A program made the position numbers and the translations under genes. This document shows, piece after piece, positions 35,318 through 44,088 of a stretch of 64,000 nucleotides of DNA (its first letter is position 1; each line of letters opens with the position of its first letter). Where the stretch lies: assembly GCF_018449695.1 (NCBI RefSeq), contig NZ_JAAVUY010000023.1, positions 1-64,000 of the forward strand, read 5' to 3'. The notes below the pieces were generated by a model that was not told where the DNA came from, ran no database searches, and saw only the letters and a list, made by a program, of their open reading frames with translations. This DNA is from Bradyrhizobium sp. dw_411. Lineage in GTDB: Bacteria; Pseudomonadota; Alphaproteobacteria; Rhizobiales; Xanthobacteraceae.

Positions 35318-36961
35318 TCACGGCAGCGCCCGCTCCAACAATCCCCTGACATCGTCGGGAGCGAGATCGACCGCGCCGTACATGCTCGGATGATTCCCGG
35401 CAAGCCGGGTGGCCGCGAACAATTCGGCGTGGCGGGGCGATATTTGATTAAGCGCAGCCGCGGCAGCCAGCAGCGCCAATTTCTCAACCGCCAGCCGTGC
35501 TACCCGTTCGCCGTCCGGCCGCCGGAACGTCTTGCCGATAAACGCGACCGCCTCGGCCGCCCCCGGCAAGCCGGCCGTTTCGCCCGCGAGAGCCTGCAAC
35601 ACCGCTGTCGCCGCCTCCGCCTCGCGCGACAGCGCGCGCAACACATCGAGGCACATCACATTGCCCGAGCCTTCCCAGATCGCATTGACCGGCGATTCCC
35701 GGTAATGCCGCGCCAGAATGCCCTCTTCGACATAGCCGTTGCCGCCAAGGCACTCCATCGCCTCGTACAAAAATCCCGGCGCGCTCTTGCAGACCCAGTA
35801 TTTGATCGCCGGCGTCAGCAGCCGCATATAGGCGGCCTCGCCCGCGTCATCCGGCGCGCGGTCGAACGAGCGGCACAGCCGCATGACCAGTGCAATGGAA
35901 GCCTCGACATGCAGCGCCATGTCAGACAGCACCGCCTGCATCAGCGGCTGATCGGCCAGATGTTTCTGGAACACGCTGCGATGCCGCGCGTGATGCAGCG
36001 CATGCGCCAATCCAGAGCGCATCAGTCCGGCGGAGGCGATCGCGCAATCCTGCCGCGTCAATTGCACCATCTGGATGATGGTGCGGATGCCCTTGCCTTC
36101 GTCGCCGACGCGTTCCGCATAGGCGCCGTTGAATTCGACTTCGGACGAAGCGTTGGAGCGGTTGCCGAGCTTGTCTTTCAGGCGCTGGAACGCGATCGAA
36201 TTGACCGATCCGTCCGGCGTAAAGCGCGGCATGAAGAAGCATGTCAGCCCTTCATCGGCCTGCGCCAATACCAGGAACGCATCGCACATCGGCGCCGACA
36301 TGAACCATTTATGCCCGGTGATGCGATAGGCGTCGCCGTCACGGACTGCGCGCGTCATGTTGGAGCGCACATCGGTGCCGCCCTGCTTCTCGGTCATGCC
36401 CATGCCGAGCGTCATGCCGCGCTTGGCCGGCCATGGCGCAAAGGTCGGATCATAGGCGCGCGTCGCGATCACCGGCATCGTCTTCGCCAGCAGATCCGGC
36501 TGCGTCGCCAAAGCCGCGACCGACGCCCGGGTCATGGTGATCGGGCACAGATGCCCGGTCTCGACCTGGGCCGCCATATAGAACTTTGCCGCACGCACCA
36601 CCTCGGCCGCGCCGCCGGCGGGCTTGCCCTCAGGAGTCCAGGTTGAATTGTGCACACCGGCATGGGCGCTGTGCGCCATCAATTCATGATAGGCCGGATG
36701 AAACTCGATCTGGTCACGCCGATTGCCCCGGGAGTCGAACGTCTTCAGTTTTGGCGTGTTCTCGTTGGCGACTCTGCCCCGCTCAGCCATCGCGGCTGAT
36801 CCCCAGTGCTGCCCGAACCCGGACAATTCCTGTTGCGCGGAACCACCGCCATTGACCGCGACCGCGTCCATCAGGGGCTTATCAACCGCGAACAAATTGA
36901 CGTCCCAGAATGGCGGCGACTGGTTCAGCACTTCATGCGTCGCGAATGAACCCTGCGTCAT
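35318..36961 (-). CDS. AidB-like acyl-CoA dehydrogenase
   Basis: This 547-residue flavoprotein matches the AidB branch of acyl-CoA dehydrogenases in its length and in the N-terminal segment (NQSPPFWDVNLFAVDKPLMD). The FAD-binding motif GMGMTEKQGGTDVRSN and the later CSDAFLVLAQ-type region are present, and the C-terminal half holds LGGNGYVEEG and EGSGNVMCLDVLRA. In E. coli AidB is induced during alkylation damage and protects DNA, but the reaction is unclear, and AidB-like enzymes outside enterobacteria may be fatty-acid dehydrogenases. Confidence 0.88.
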   Translation of the reverse strand: MTQGSFATHEVLNQSPPFWDVNLFAVDKPLMDAVAVNGGGSAQQELSGFGQHWGSAAMAERGRVANENTPKLKTFDSRGNRRDQIEFHPAYHELMAHSAHAGVHNSTWTPEGKPAGGAAEVVRAAKFYMAAQVETGHLCPITMTRASVAALATQPDLLAKTMPVIATRAYDPTFAPWPAKRGMTLGMGMTEKQGGTDVRSNMTRAVRDGDAYRITGHKWFMSAPMCDAFLVLAQADEGLTCFFMPRFTPDGSVNSIAFQRLKDKLGNRSNASSEVEFNGAYAERVGDEGKGIRTIIQMVQLTRQDCAIASAGLMRSGLAHALHHARHRSVFQKHLADQPLMQAVLSDMALHVEASIALVMRLCRSFDRAPDDAGEAAYMRLLTPAIKYWVCKSAPGFLYEAMECLGGNGYVEEGILARHYRESPVNAIWEGSGNVMCLDVLRALSREAEAATAVLQALAGETAGLPGAAEAVAFIGKTFRRPDGERVARLAVEKLALLAAAAALNQISPRHAELFAATRLAGNHPSMYGAVDLAPDDVRGLLERALP

Positions 36962-37028
36962 GGCTTTTCCCTCGGCATCCCAAGAATCAGCTTACGCCGG
37001 AACAGGCTCAACTTCACGCCAGCAAAGG

Positions 37029-37778
37029 CTAGTTGCGGTGCGTTGTGATCGGAAAATCATAGGCGGGACCTGCCCTGCCCGGCAGCGAAAAATGCCACCA
37101 TTCCTTGGCGTAGTTCACAAACCCCTGCTTCGCCATCGCGGTAATTAACGTATTTCGCCACCGGCGCTGGGCCGGCGTGATCGAACTGGCCGCGGTATGC
37201 GCTTTCAGATCGGAACAGTCATAACCGGTGCCCATGTCGACGCTGCCTTCGGGCGCGCGGGCGGCTTCGGGCGCGGTACAATCGGCATAGGCCTTGTTGG
37301 GATCGAAGGCCGGCGAACGACCGGCGGTCAGATCAACCAGCGTCAGATCGACCGCCGCACCCGTCGAATGGCCGGAATGTTCGGCGATATAGCCGAGCCG
37401 GAATAGGTCCTGCTTGCTGAACGCGGGATTGTACCGATGCTCGGCCGGCGTCTTGCGGCCGTCCTGCGCCCACAGCACCATCTCATGCACCGCGCGCGCC
37501 GGGCGGTAGCAATCCAGCATCTTCAAGGACAGTTTTTGCGGCGCGAGTTCCGCCTGCACGCGTTTAAGCGCCAGTCCGACGTCGCGCTTCACCACGCATT
37601 CGGCCGCGTCGTACCCCGGGAGCGGCCGGCCGACGAAATTATTCGGCCCGGCATAGCGGATGTCCTGGAGAATGCCGGGATCGATGTCGCGCAAAAAGAC
37701 GAAGCCGCCCGGCAAGGTCTGCGCCCGGGCCGGCGACAACCATGCGATGACAACGAGCGCGATCAGATAAGGTTTCAC
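37029..37778 (-). CDS. D-alanyl-D-alanine dipeptidase (VanX/DdpX family, M15)
   Basis: This 249-residue secreted zinc peptidase has a signal peptide (VKPYLIALVVIAWLSPARA) from a GTG start; an alternative ATG would add 26 residues. Zinc ligands are visible in SGHSTGAAVDLTLVD (His and Asp) and in EWWHF near the C-terminus (Glu and His). The family cuts D-Ala-D-Ala dipeptides; in bacteria without vancomycin resistance it supports D-Ala recycling. No vanH/vanA partners are present, so a role in envelope dipeptide use is likely. An intrinsic terminator lies upstream. Confidence 0.9.
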   Translation of the reverse strand: MKPYLIALVVIAWLSPARAQTLPGGFVFLRDIDPGILQDIRYAGPNNFVGRPLPGYDAAECVVKRDVGLALKRVQAELAPQKLSLKMLDCYRPARAVHEMVLWAQDGRKTPAEHRYNPAFSKQDLFRLGYIAEHSGHSTGAAVDLTLVDLTAGRSPAFDPNKAYADCTAPEAARAPEGSVDMGTGYDCSDLKAHTAASSITPAQRRWRNTLITAMAKQGFVNYAKEWWHFSLPGRAGPAYDFPITTHRN

Positions 37779-37817
37779 GATTAGGCCGACTCCCTCTCGG
37801 ATAGCTGGACAGCATAT

Positions 37818-37853
37818 AATGAAAAAGGCCGCCAACTGAGGCGGCCTCTTTAT
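37818..37853. terminator. Bidirectional intrinsic terminator
   Basis: The stem AGGCCGCC / GGCGGCCT with loop AACTGA is flanked by AAAA on the left and TTT(A)T on the right. It separates the dipeptidase gene from the short protein gene at 37869-38018 and probably ends the latter. Confidence 0.72.
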
Positions 37854-37868
37854 CACTATGGCTGAACG

Positions 37869-38018
37869 CTATGCGCGTCTCGGTTCACCCTCTTTTTTTG
37901 CGTCCTCCTTGGGGACGATCTCGGCTTCCTTGCCGGACTGATTGCCCGGGTTGTAATGGTACTTTCCCTCCGGTTTTTCGCCGGACTGCTTCTCGTTCGG
38001 ATTCTTGTTGTCGGCCAT
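37869..38018 (-). CDS. 49-residue disordered hydrophilic protein
   Basis: This 49-residue protein begins MADNKNPNEKQSGEKPEG and continues with the aromatic segment KYHYNPGNQSG and an acidic/basic tail ending in EPRRA. AAGGAG lies 8 nt before the ATG, a strong ribosome-binding site. The sequence is almost free of hydrophobic residues and appears disordered, like small stress-induced hydrophilins. Several larger frames cover this interval, but this one has the best start signals. Confidence 0.65.
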   Translation of the reverse strand: MADNKNPNEKQSGEKPEGKYHYNPGNQSGKEAEIVPKEDAKKEGEPRRA

Positions 38019-38208
38019 GTGCTTCTCCTTGAACAGGACAATGCCAGCGGACGACGCAAGTTCCGTTTTATGGCGCTAATTCCGCGGGAAACCACGGCCG
38101 GACCGGCATGTGACTGCTGGACGAAAGTGAGACATCTCAGGGGATAACTCACGGGCGCCCTATTCGCGCTTGCCCGATCCGCCATCCGCCCCTATAGCTC
38201 TCGTTTTA

Positions 38209-39162
38209 ATGACCCCTGCATCGAAATCGACCTTCGTCCTCGGTCACCGGCATTTGCTGGGAATCGAAGGCCTTTCTGCGCCCGAGATCACCGGGCTGCT
38301 CGACCTTTCCGAGGAATATGTCGAGCTCAACCGCCAGGTCGACAAGAAGCGCACCTCGCTTCGCGGTCGCACCCAGGTCAATCTGTTCTTCGAGGCCTCG
38401 ACCCGCACGCAATCCTCATTCGAACTGGCCGGCAAACGGCTCGGCGCCGACGTCATGAACATGTCGGTGTCCTCGTCCTCGATCCGCAAGGGCGAGACGC
38501 TGATGGACACGGCGGTCACGCTCAACGCGATGCACCCGGATATTCTGGTGGTCCGGCATCATGCCTCCGGCGCGGTCGAATTGCTCGCGCGCAAGGTCGA
38601 CGGTTCCGTGATCAATGCCGGCGACGGCGCGCACGAACATCCGACGCAGGCCTTGCTCGACGCGCTGACGATCCGCCGCAACAAGGGCCGGCTCGAAGGG
38701 CTTGTTATCGCGATCTGCGGCGATGTGATGCATTCGCGCGTCGCGCGCTCCAATATCCTGCTGCTCAACACCATGGGCGCCCGGGTACGCGTCGTCGCCC
38801 CCTCCACGCTGTTGCCGCGCGGCATTGAGCGGATGGGCGTCGAGGTGGCCCGCGACATGCGCGAGGGGCTCAACGGCGCCGATATCGTGATGATGCTGCG
38901 GCTGCAGCGCGAGCGCATGAACGGATCATTCGTGCCGTCGAGCCAGGAGTATTTTCATTATTTCGGTCTCGACCAGAAGAAGCTCGCTTATGCCAAACCC
39001 GACGCACTGGTGATGCATCCGGGGCCGATGAATCGCGGTGTGGAAATCGACTCTATCGTCGCCGACGGCGCGCAATCGCTGATCCGCGAACAGGTCGAAA
39101 TGGGAGTGGCGGTGCGGATGGCGGTGCTCGAAGCACTCGCCCGTAACCTGCCGAACGCGTGA
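38209..39162 (+). CDS. pyrB: Aspartate carbamoyltransferase catalytic subunit
   Basis: This 317-residue enzyme joins carbamoyl phosphate to aspartate in the second step of pyrimidine synthesis. The carbamoyl-phosphate motif STRTQSSFELAGKRLG, DGAHEHPTQALLDA and MHPGPMNRG are present and intact. A regulatory PyrI subunit is absent. As in Pseudomonas, where the class A enzyme forms a dodecamer with an inactive dihydroorotase, the adjacent pyrC' may serve this structural role. The start at 38209 is placed at MTPASKS. The pyrC' gene begins 4 nt after the stop. Confidence 0.95.
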   Translation: MTPASKSTFVLGHRHLLGIEGLSAPEITGLLDLSEEYVELNRQVDKKRTSLRGRTQVNLFFEASTRTQSSFELAGKRLGADVMNMSVSSSSIRKGETLMDTAVTLNAMHPDILVVRHHASGAVELLARKVDGSVINAGDGAHEHPTQALLDALTIRRNKGRLEGLVIAICGDVMHSRVARSNILLLNTMGARVRVVAPSTLLPRGIERMGVEVARDMREGLNGADIVMMLRLQRERMNGSFVPSSQEYFHYFGLDQKKLAYAKPDALVMHPGPMNRGVEIDSIVADGAQSLIREQVEMGVAVRMAVLEALARNLPNA

Positions 39163-39166
39163 CATC

Positions 39167-40468
39167 ATGCTGACCGACCGCCGCCCGATCCTGCTTGCCA
39201 ATGCCCGCGTCGTCGATCCTTCCCGCGACTTCGACGGTCCCGGCGACGTACTGATCGCCGACGGCATGATCCGCGACTCAAAGCGCGGCATCGGCGCCGC
39301 CGGCGTGCCCGAAGGCACCGACATCATCAATTGCGCCGGCCGGATCGTCGCGCCCGGCTTGATCGACATGCGCGCTTTTGTCGGCGAGCCCGGCGCCAGC
39401 CACCGCGAAACCTTTGCCTCGGCGAGCCAGGCGGCGGCGACCGGCGGTATCACCACCATCGTCTGCCAGCCGGATACCTCGCCGGTCATCGACAATTCCG
39501 CGACGGTGGATTTTGTGCTGCGCCGCGCCCGCGATACCGCGATCGTCAACATCCACCCGATGGCGGCGCTGACCAAAGGCATGCGCGGCGAGGAAATGAC
39601 CGAGATCGGCTTGTTGAAGGCAGCAGGCGCCGTGGCGTTCACGGATGGCGACCGCAGCGTCACCAATGCGCAGGTGATGCGCCGCGCCCTCACCTATGCG
39701 CGCGATTTCGACGCACTGATCGTGCACCACACCGAAGATCCGCATCTGGTCGGCGAAGGCGTCATGAACGAGGGCGAGTTCGCCGCGCGCCTTGGCCTCG
39801 GCGGCATTCCCAACGCGGCGGAAGCCGTGATGCTGGAGCGCGACATGCGTCTCGTGGCACTGACCGGCGGGCGCTATCACGCGGCGTCGCTGAGCTGCAT
39901 CGAATCGCTGGAAATCCTCAAGCGCGCCCGCGATGCCGGTCTGGCCGTTTCGGCTTCGGTCTCGATCAACCATGTGACGCTGAATGAAAACGACATCGGC
40001 CCGTACCGGACGTTCCTGAAACTGTCGCCGCCGTTGCGCACCGAGGACGATCGGCTGGCGCTGGTCGCCGCCGTCGCGTCGGGCCTGATCGACGTGATCA
40101 TGTCCGATCACAATCCGCAGGACGTCGAAGTCAAGCGCCTGCCGTTCGCCGAAGCCGCCTCCGGCGCGATCGGGCTCGAGACCATGCTGTCGGCCGCGCT
40201 GCGGCTGGTCCATAATGGCGAGACGGACCTCAAAACCCTGATCCGCGCAATGTCGACCCGCCCCGCTGAGCTGCTCGGCCTGCCCGGCGGATCACTGCGC
40301 GCGGGCTCGCCGGCCGACGTGATCGTGATCGATACCGATACGCCCTGGGTGCTCGACCCCGCCGATCTGAAATCGCAATGCAAGAACACGCCGTTCGACG
40401 AAGCCCGGTTCTCGGGGCGCGTCGTGCGGACTATCGTGGGCGGAAGAACCGTGTTCGAGCATGTCTAA
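39167..40468 (+). CDS. pyrC': Dihydroorotase-like protein lacking the zinc motif (PyrC')
   Basis: This 433-residue protein is full length for a class I dihydroorotase. The first metal motif, usually D-x-H-x-H, reads DMRAF at residues 67-71: Asp67 remains, but the histidine positions are Arg69 and Phe71. Other ligand regions are also altered (RYHAASLS where RxHxAHVS is expected, SDHNPQ where TDHAPH is common). It is therefore probably inactive. In Pseudomonas a non-catalytic PyrC' is required for assembly of PyrB, and the direct pyrB-pyrC' coupling here fits that. A true dihydroorotase should exist elsewhere. The start has no strong ribosome-binding site, so coupled translation is likely. Confidence 0.85.
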   Translation: MLTDRRPILLANARVVDPSRDFDGPGDVLIADGMIRDSKRGIGAAGVPEGTDIINCAGRIVAPGLIDMRAFVGEPGASHRETFASASQAAATGGITTIVCQPDTSPVIDNSATVDFVLRRARDTAIVNIHPMAALTKGMRGEEMTEIGLLKAAGAVAFTDGDRSVTNAQVMRRALTYARDFDALIVHHTEDPHLVGEGVMNEGEFAARLGLGGIPNAAEAVMLERDMRLVALTGGRYHAASLSCIESLEILKRARDAGLAVSASVSINHVTLNENDIGPYRTFLKLSPPLRTEDDRLALVAAVASGLIDVIMSDHNPQDVEVKRLPFAEAASGAIGLETMLSAALRLVHNGETDLKTLIRAMSTRPAELLGLPGGSLRAGSPADVIVIDTDTPWVLDPADLKSQCKNTPFDEARFSGRVVRTIVGGRTVFEHV

Positions 40469-40506
40469 TGCGCGGCAAATTCGCGGGCGCAGAAGGAGCA
40501 GCGCAG

Positions 40507-41100
40507 ATGTCGCTTAACGCGTTCCTGCCGGTCGCTTTCATCCTGGGTTATTTGCTGGGATCGATCCCGTTCGGACTGATCCTCACACGGCTCGCGGGCA
40601 CGCAGGACATCCGCTCGATCGGCTCCGGCAATATCGGCGCCACCAATGTGCTGCGTACCGGCCGCAAGGGTCTCGCCGCGGCGACGCTGCTTTGCGACAT
40701 GCTCAAGGGCACGGTCGCGGTGATCATCGCGGGCTATTACGGCGGTCCTGATGCGGCGATGCTAGCTGCGCTCGGCGCCTTTCTCGGCCATCTGTTTCCG
40801 GTGTGGCTCAATTTCAAAGGCGGTAAAGGCGTCGCGGTTTATATCGGCGTCTTGATCGGCCTGTTCTGGCCGGCCGCCGTGGTGTTCTGCGTGATGTGGC
40901 TCGCGGTTGCTCTGACCTCGCGCTACTCGTCACTATCAGCGCTGGTGGCCAGTTTCGTCACGCCGATCTTCCTGTGGTGGTTCGGCCACGCCGCGCTGGC
41001 ATCGCTGTTCGTCGTGCTGACGCTGCTGTTGTTCTACATGCACCGCGAAAATATCAAGCGGCTGCAAGCCGGCACCGAAGGGCGGATCGGCGCGAAGTAA
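40507..41100 (+). CDS. plsY: Glycerol-3-phosphate acyltransferase PlsY
   Basis: This 197-residue inner-membrane enzyme acylates glycerol-3-phosphate with acyl-phosphate, the first step of phospholipid synthesis in bacteria with PlsX/PlsY. It has about five transmembrane helices. The conserved motifs are GSGNIGATNVLRTGRKG, GHLFPVWLNFKGGKGVA and the C-terminal HRENIKRLQAGTE. The start at 40507 has AAGGAG upstream; an earlier ATG overlapping the pyrC' stop adds 13 residues. It is probably co-transcribed with pyrB-pyrC'. Confidence 0.95.
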   Translation: MSLNAFLPVAFILGYLLGSIPFGLILTRLAGTQDIRSIGSGNIGATNVLRTGRKGLAAATLLCDMLKGTVAVIIAGYYGGPDAAMLAALGAFLGHLFPVWLNFKGGKGVAVYIGVLIGLFWPAAVVFCVMWLAVALTSRYSSLSALVASFVTPIFLWWFGHAALASLFVVLTLLLFYMHRENIKRLQAGTEGRIGAK

Positions 41101-41103
41101 TCC

Positions 41104-42348
41104 TTATCGTCGCGCCAGCGCGTCTTCCACGAAACGCGCCGCCGCCAGCGCTTTGGCATCGTCGCCCACGCCCGCGATCACCTGCACCCCCACCGGCAAT
41201 CCGCCCTCCGCGATGATGGCGGGAACGTTGACGCAGGGAACGGCCATCAGGGTCCAGAGCTGGTTGAAGCGCGCATCGCCGGTCGAATCCAGGCCCTTAG
41301 GCGCGGCGCCGGGCGCCGAGAATGTCAGCAGCACATCGACCTCTTTGAACACCTCAGCCAATGCAGCACGGGCGCGGTAAGTAATCGCGCAGGCATTGTC
41401 ATAGGCTGCGGGGGTTATGTCGCGCGTATCGTCCAGTCGCTTGCGCAGCAGCGGCGGCACGAGGTCGTATTTGGTGCGATATTCCCAGGCCATCGCGAGA
41501 TGCGCCTCGAAAAACTGCACGATGTTATGAGCGCGCCACGCCTCGCCGATGATCTCCGGCAATGCCAGCGTGCGAACCGAAGCCCCGGCCCGCTCCGCCG
41601 CCTTGGCCGCGACCTGCAACGTCTCTCCGCTCGCCGCCTCGGGCGCACCGGCAAAATCCTGTGTCACAATGCCGATGCGCGGCGCCTGCAGCGCGGCGCC
41701 CGGTAACAATTCGGGCCGGCCGGTGATGGCCGAAAGCCCGTGCGCCAGATCGCTGACGCCGGCCGCGAACAGCCCGAGCGTATCCAGCGTCCACGAAAAG
41801 CATTTCACGCCGGTCTTCGGCAACAGATTGAACGACGGTTTGATGGCGGCCGCGCCGCAGAACGAGGCCGGCCGGATCACCGAGCCGCCGGTCTGCGTTC
41901 CCAGCGCCAGCGGAATCATGCCGCCGCCCACCGCTGCCGCCGAACCCGACGACGATCCACCGGGCGTGTAACCGGTATTGTGTGGATTGACCGTCGGCGT
42001 CGGATCGTTGGCCGCGAATGCCGTGGTGGTCGTTTTGCCGATGATGGTCGCGCCGGCTTGCTTGAGCATCATCACGATGGGCGCATCCGCACGCGGCTGC
42101 CAGCCGCCGTAAATCGCCGCACAGCCCATCTCGGTCGGCAAGTCAGCGGTATCGATGATGTCCTTGATGCCGACGGCGATGCCGCGCAACGGATCGGCGC
42201 TCGCAGCGCTGGCGTTCTCATTCTGCCGAACAAACGCGCCGACAGTCTTTTCCCGCGCCCCGATCGCCTCCCGCGTCTGGGCAATCGCCGCATCGGGAGA
42301 CAATTCGCCGGCATCGATGCGGCGCTGGAGATCGGCGAGCGAGATCAT
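41104..42348 (-). CDS. Amidase-signature hydrolase
   Basis: This 414-residue enzyme belongs to the amidase-signature family. The catalytic elements are Lys in VGIKDIIDTADLP, the Ser-rich loop PGGSSSGSAAAVGGG, and the TGGSVIRPASFCG motif with the nucleophile serine. It is shorter than GatA and does not match GatA at the C-terminus, so it is a separate amidase. Substrate cannot be given; relatives include AtzF-like allophanate hydrolase domains and general amide hydrolases. It is convergent with plsY by a 3-nt gap. Confidence 0.82.
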   Translation of the reverse strand: MISLADLQRRIDAGELSPDAAIAQTREAIGAREKTVGAFVRQNENASAASADPLRGIAVGIKDIIDTADLPTEMGCAAIYGGWQPRADAPIVMMLKQAGATIIGKTTTTAFAANDPTPTVNPHNTGYTPGGSSSGSAAAVGGGMIPLALGTQTGGSVIRPASFCGAAAIKPSFNLLPKTGVKCFSWTLDTLGLFAAGVSDLAHGLSAITGRPELLPGAALQAPRIGIVTQDFAGAPEAASGETLQVAAKAAERAGASVRTLALPEIIGEAWRAHNIVQFFEAHLAMAWEYRTKYDLVPPLLRKRLDDTRDITPAAYDNACAITYRARAALAEVFKEVDVLLTFSAPGAAPKGLDSTGDARFNQLWTLMAVPCVNVPAIIAEGGLPVGVQVIAGVGDDAKALAAARFVEDALARR

Positions 42349-42472
42349 CGGTGGGGTTTCCTGACGTGGACTGGAGTGGTTTTACGAAGCGGATGAAGAT
42401 CGGGCAAGCGCCACAAGCGTGACCGCCGAGTACATGCACATAGGAACAGACCATACTCGTAATGCTGGCGGC

Positions 42473-43177
42473 CTATATCTTTGGCGCGATAACTACTCTG
42501 ACAGTGCCATCTGGTATCGCTTCATCGGCGGCAATGAAACCTCCCGCGTCTAGCGATTTTCCAATCGCAAACATCAGGGCCTTGGCTGGTGTCATTTCCT
42601 GCGGATTGCCGGCTGCGGTTTTGGACAGGACGCTGACTCCCGTGGGGTTGGCGCGATGTTGCAAGGTCGCTGGGAAGCCCTTCATCCAATCGGGCGGTGA
42701 CTGCAATTTCTTTAGTTCGGAGAGAGAATACGGCCAGTTCTTGTCTTTGAGCAGAACGGCGATCATACCTGCAACCATGAAGCAGTCCGAGCATTCCGGC
42801 ACATACAGAATTTCAATTGAGGTGGGAGCTTCAACGCCAACCAGTTCGGAGTTGAACTTCTCAGGGTTGACCATTCGCCAAGCTTGTAGCTTTTGCAATT
42901 CGAGTCGGGCTTGAGCTGCCCCTTTGTTTGCCTCAGCCGTATCCTTGCGCAGTTCGTCGCCCTGGGTCACAAGCGAAGCTATCCGCTCATTGGATTCTAA
43001 TTCGGACTGTTTCTGCAACTTTATTATGACAGCGGTCGATATGCCGACGACAACCGCCGCAATTGCGGCGACGCCAAGAAATGAAACCATCACAACATTC
43101 CAAGCGTCTAGATCGAGACCAAACATCCGTCTCACCCTCTTGGAAGCTGTGGTGTTTTCACTGTGAGTCGCATCCAT
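42473..43177 (-). CDS. Membrane-anchored coiled-coil protein
   Basis: This 234-residue protein has a short cytoplasmic N-terminus, one TM helix (VVMVSFLGVAAIAAVVVGIS), a coiled-coil segment of about 50 residues (KLQKQSELESNERIASLV, then TAEANKGAAQARLELQKLQ), and a C-terminal domain of about 125 residues. The latter has a C-x-x-C (PECSDCFMVAG) following the beta-strand-like IEILYV and could be a degraded thioredoxin-like domain. Its GC content is lower than neighbouring housekeeping genes, suggesting accessory origin. It lies outside but next to the transposon-disrupted dprA gene. Function is unknown. Confidence 0.62.
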   Translation of the reverse strand: MDATHSENTTASKRVRRMFGLDLDAWNVVMVSFLGVAAIAAVVVGISTAVIIKLQKQSELESNERIASLVTQGDELRKDTAEANKGAAQARLELQKLQAWRMVNPEKFNSELVGVEAPTSIEILYVPECSDCFMVAGMIAVLLKDKNWPYSLSELKKLQSPPDWMKGFPATLQHRANPTGVSVLSKTAAGNPQEMTPAKALMFAIGKSLDAGGFIAADEAIPDGTVRVVIAPKI

Positions 43178-43367
43178 CGCGGCTATTTAGCAACGGTTAT
43201 TTGCTTTTAGATAGGCTCAAGCCGCGTGACCTTCGCGGCGTAGCTTATGGACCGCAAAATATGATTGCTAGTCTAGCGGGGTCGCCTCTATTCTACCAAC
43301 CGGGACCAGGATCGGCGCCCCCTTCCCCACGCCCTCAGGTTGATCCATTCTGCCCGCCGAGGACCGA

Positions 43368-43459
43368 ATGGATAAACAAACTCCCAACACGCCCCATCTC
43401 ACAGACGCCCAGCGCATCGACTGGCTGCGGCTCATTCGCTCGGACCGCGTCGGGCCGCA
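43368..43459 (+). pseudogene. dprA: dprA 5' fragment (interrupted by transposon)
   Basis: The start ATG at 43368 and the first 28 intact codons plus the duplicated target belong to dprA (MDKQTPNTPHLTDAQRIDWL then RLIRSDRVGP). The frame runs into the transposon and stops at 43491-43493, giving a 41-codon peptide. Joining it with the 3' part at the 8-bp duplication restores the reading frame exactly. DprA loads RecA onto incoming single-stranded DNA during natural transformation. In this strain it should lack full function. Confidence 0.9.
43452..43459. repeat. Target-site duplication, left copy
   Basis: The sequence GGGCCGCA is repeated identically at 48159-48166, directly outside each inverted repeat. 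Eight bases is the typical duplication for the IS1595 family. Confidence 0.93.
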
Positions 43460-43484
43460 CGGTATTATGGCGCAAACGCCACAA
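43460..43484 (+). repeat. Left terminal inverted repeat (25 bp)
   Basis: It begins CGGTATTATGGCG and ends GCCACAA, and is identical to the reverse complement of 48134-48158. It is the presumed transposase binding and cutting end. Confidence 0.93.
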
Positions 43485-43532
43485 GAATTTTGACGGGCAA
43501 GAATTACGTCTCCGCGATCAAAGGAGACGACC

Positions 43533-43979
43533 ATGCCAGTTGGAAAGATACTACCATACCACGCGCTAAAGACCCTGACCCAGCTTCACGCTGAATTGGG
43601 CGGCAAGATCGACAGCAACCAGAAGTCCGGCGACAAGCTCCGCGCCCAGATGATCCAGGTTGAAGCCGTCATGAAGATGTTGGACCCGGAAGTGAACGTC
43701 CGGGGGATATCCATCAAGCGGCGGGTGATCGGCAATCCCTGGTTCAAGCGCGGGACGATGTTTCGCAGTGCCGTTGACGCCATGCGGCGGGCTGGCAAGC
43801 CGTTGACGTGCCGGGAGATCACAGACGCTGTACTTGAGGGCAAGACGCCCCAGCCGACCCGCCAGCAGGCCATCAACGTACAGGCGGCCATTCTGGCGGC
43901 ATTGCAGAAGCGGGACGGAACGGCCGTGGTTGGCGAGGGTACGCCGACGCGGTGGAGCCTGCGCGGGACGACCTCTTAG
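43533..43979 (+). CDS. Coiled-coil plus winged-helix-like cargo protein
   Basis: This 148-residue protein has a helical N-terminal part with heptad character (about residues 10-50: LKTLTQLHAELGGKID, then LRAQMIQVEAVMKML) and a C-terminal winged-helix-like domain (about residues 74-146: FRSAVDAMRRAGKPLTCREI, then a wing-like segment). The helix 'GKPLTCREITDAVL' resembles the HARE-HTH type domain that recognises DNA. The ATG follows GGAGACGACC, so initiation is plausible. It lies 48 nt from the left transposon end and reads inward. A similar coiled-coil plus winged-helix organisation is found at the right end (47484-48086), but sequence identity is low. Function is unknown; DNA binding is the best inference. 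Confidence 0.66.
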   Translation: MPVGKILPYHALKTLTQLHAELGGKIDSNQKSGDKLRAQMIQVEAVMKMLDPEVNVRGISIKRRVIGNPWFKRGTMFRSAVDAMRRAGKPLTCREITDAVLEGKTPQPTRQQAINVQAAILAALQKRDGTAVVGEGTPTRWSLRGTTS

Positions 43980-44018
43980 TGAGACAACCCATTGCTCCGT
44001 CATGCCGCTTGCTGTTTA

Positions 44019-44038
44019 GTGTAGCCGAATCGCTACAC
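44019..44038. repeat. Perfect 7-bp stem in transposon spacer
   Basis: GTGTAGC and GCTACAC form a stem around the 6-nt loop CGAATC, between the first cargo gene and the two-TM gene. No T-run follows, so it is not a simple terminator and may be an operator or RNA hairpin. Confidence 0.45.
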
Positions 44039-44088
44039 CGTCCCTATATGTTGGGTGTCAAGCCCACGGCCATAATGATAGTGGGGAA

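Noticed and set aside
37856..38185. 109-codon minus-strand frame over the small disordered protein
   Set aside because: The alternative 49-residue frame has a strong ribosome-binding site and protein-like composition, while the longer frame is Arg/Ser-rich without signals.
41104..42348. Second amidase as an extra GatA
   Set aside because: It lacks the GatA C-terminal region and lies away from the gat genes; a full GatA is encoded at 31761-33233.
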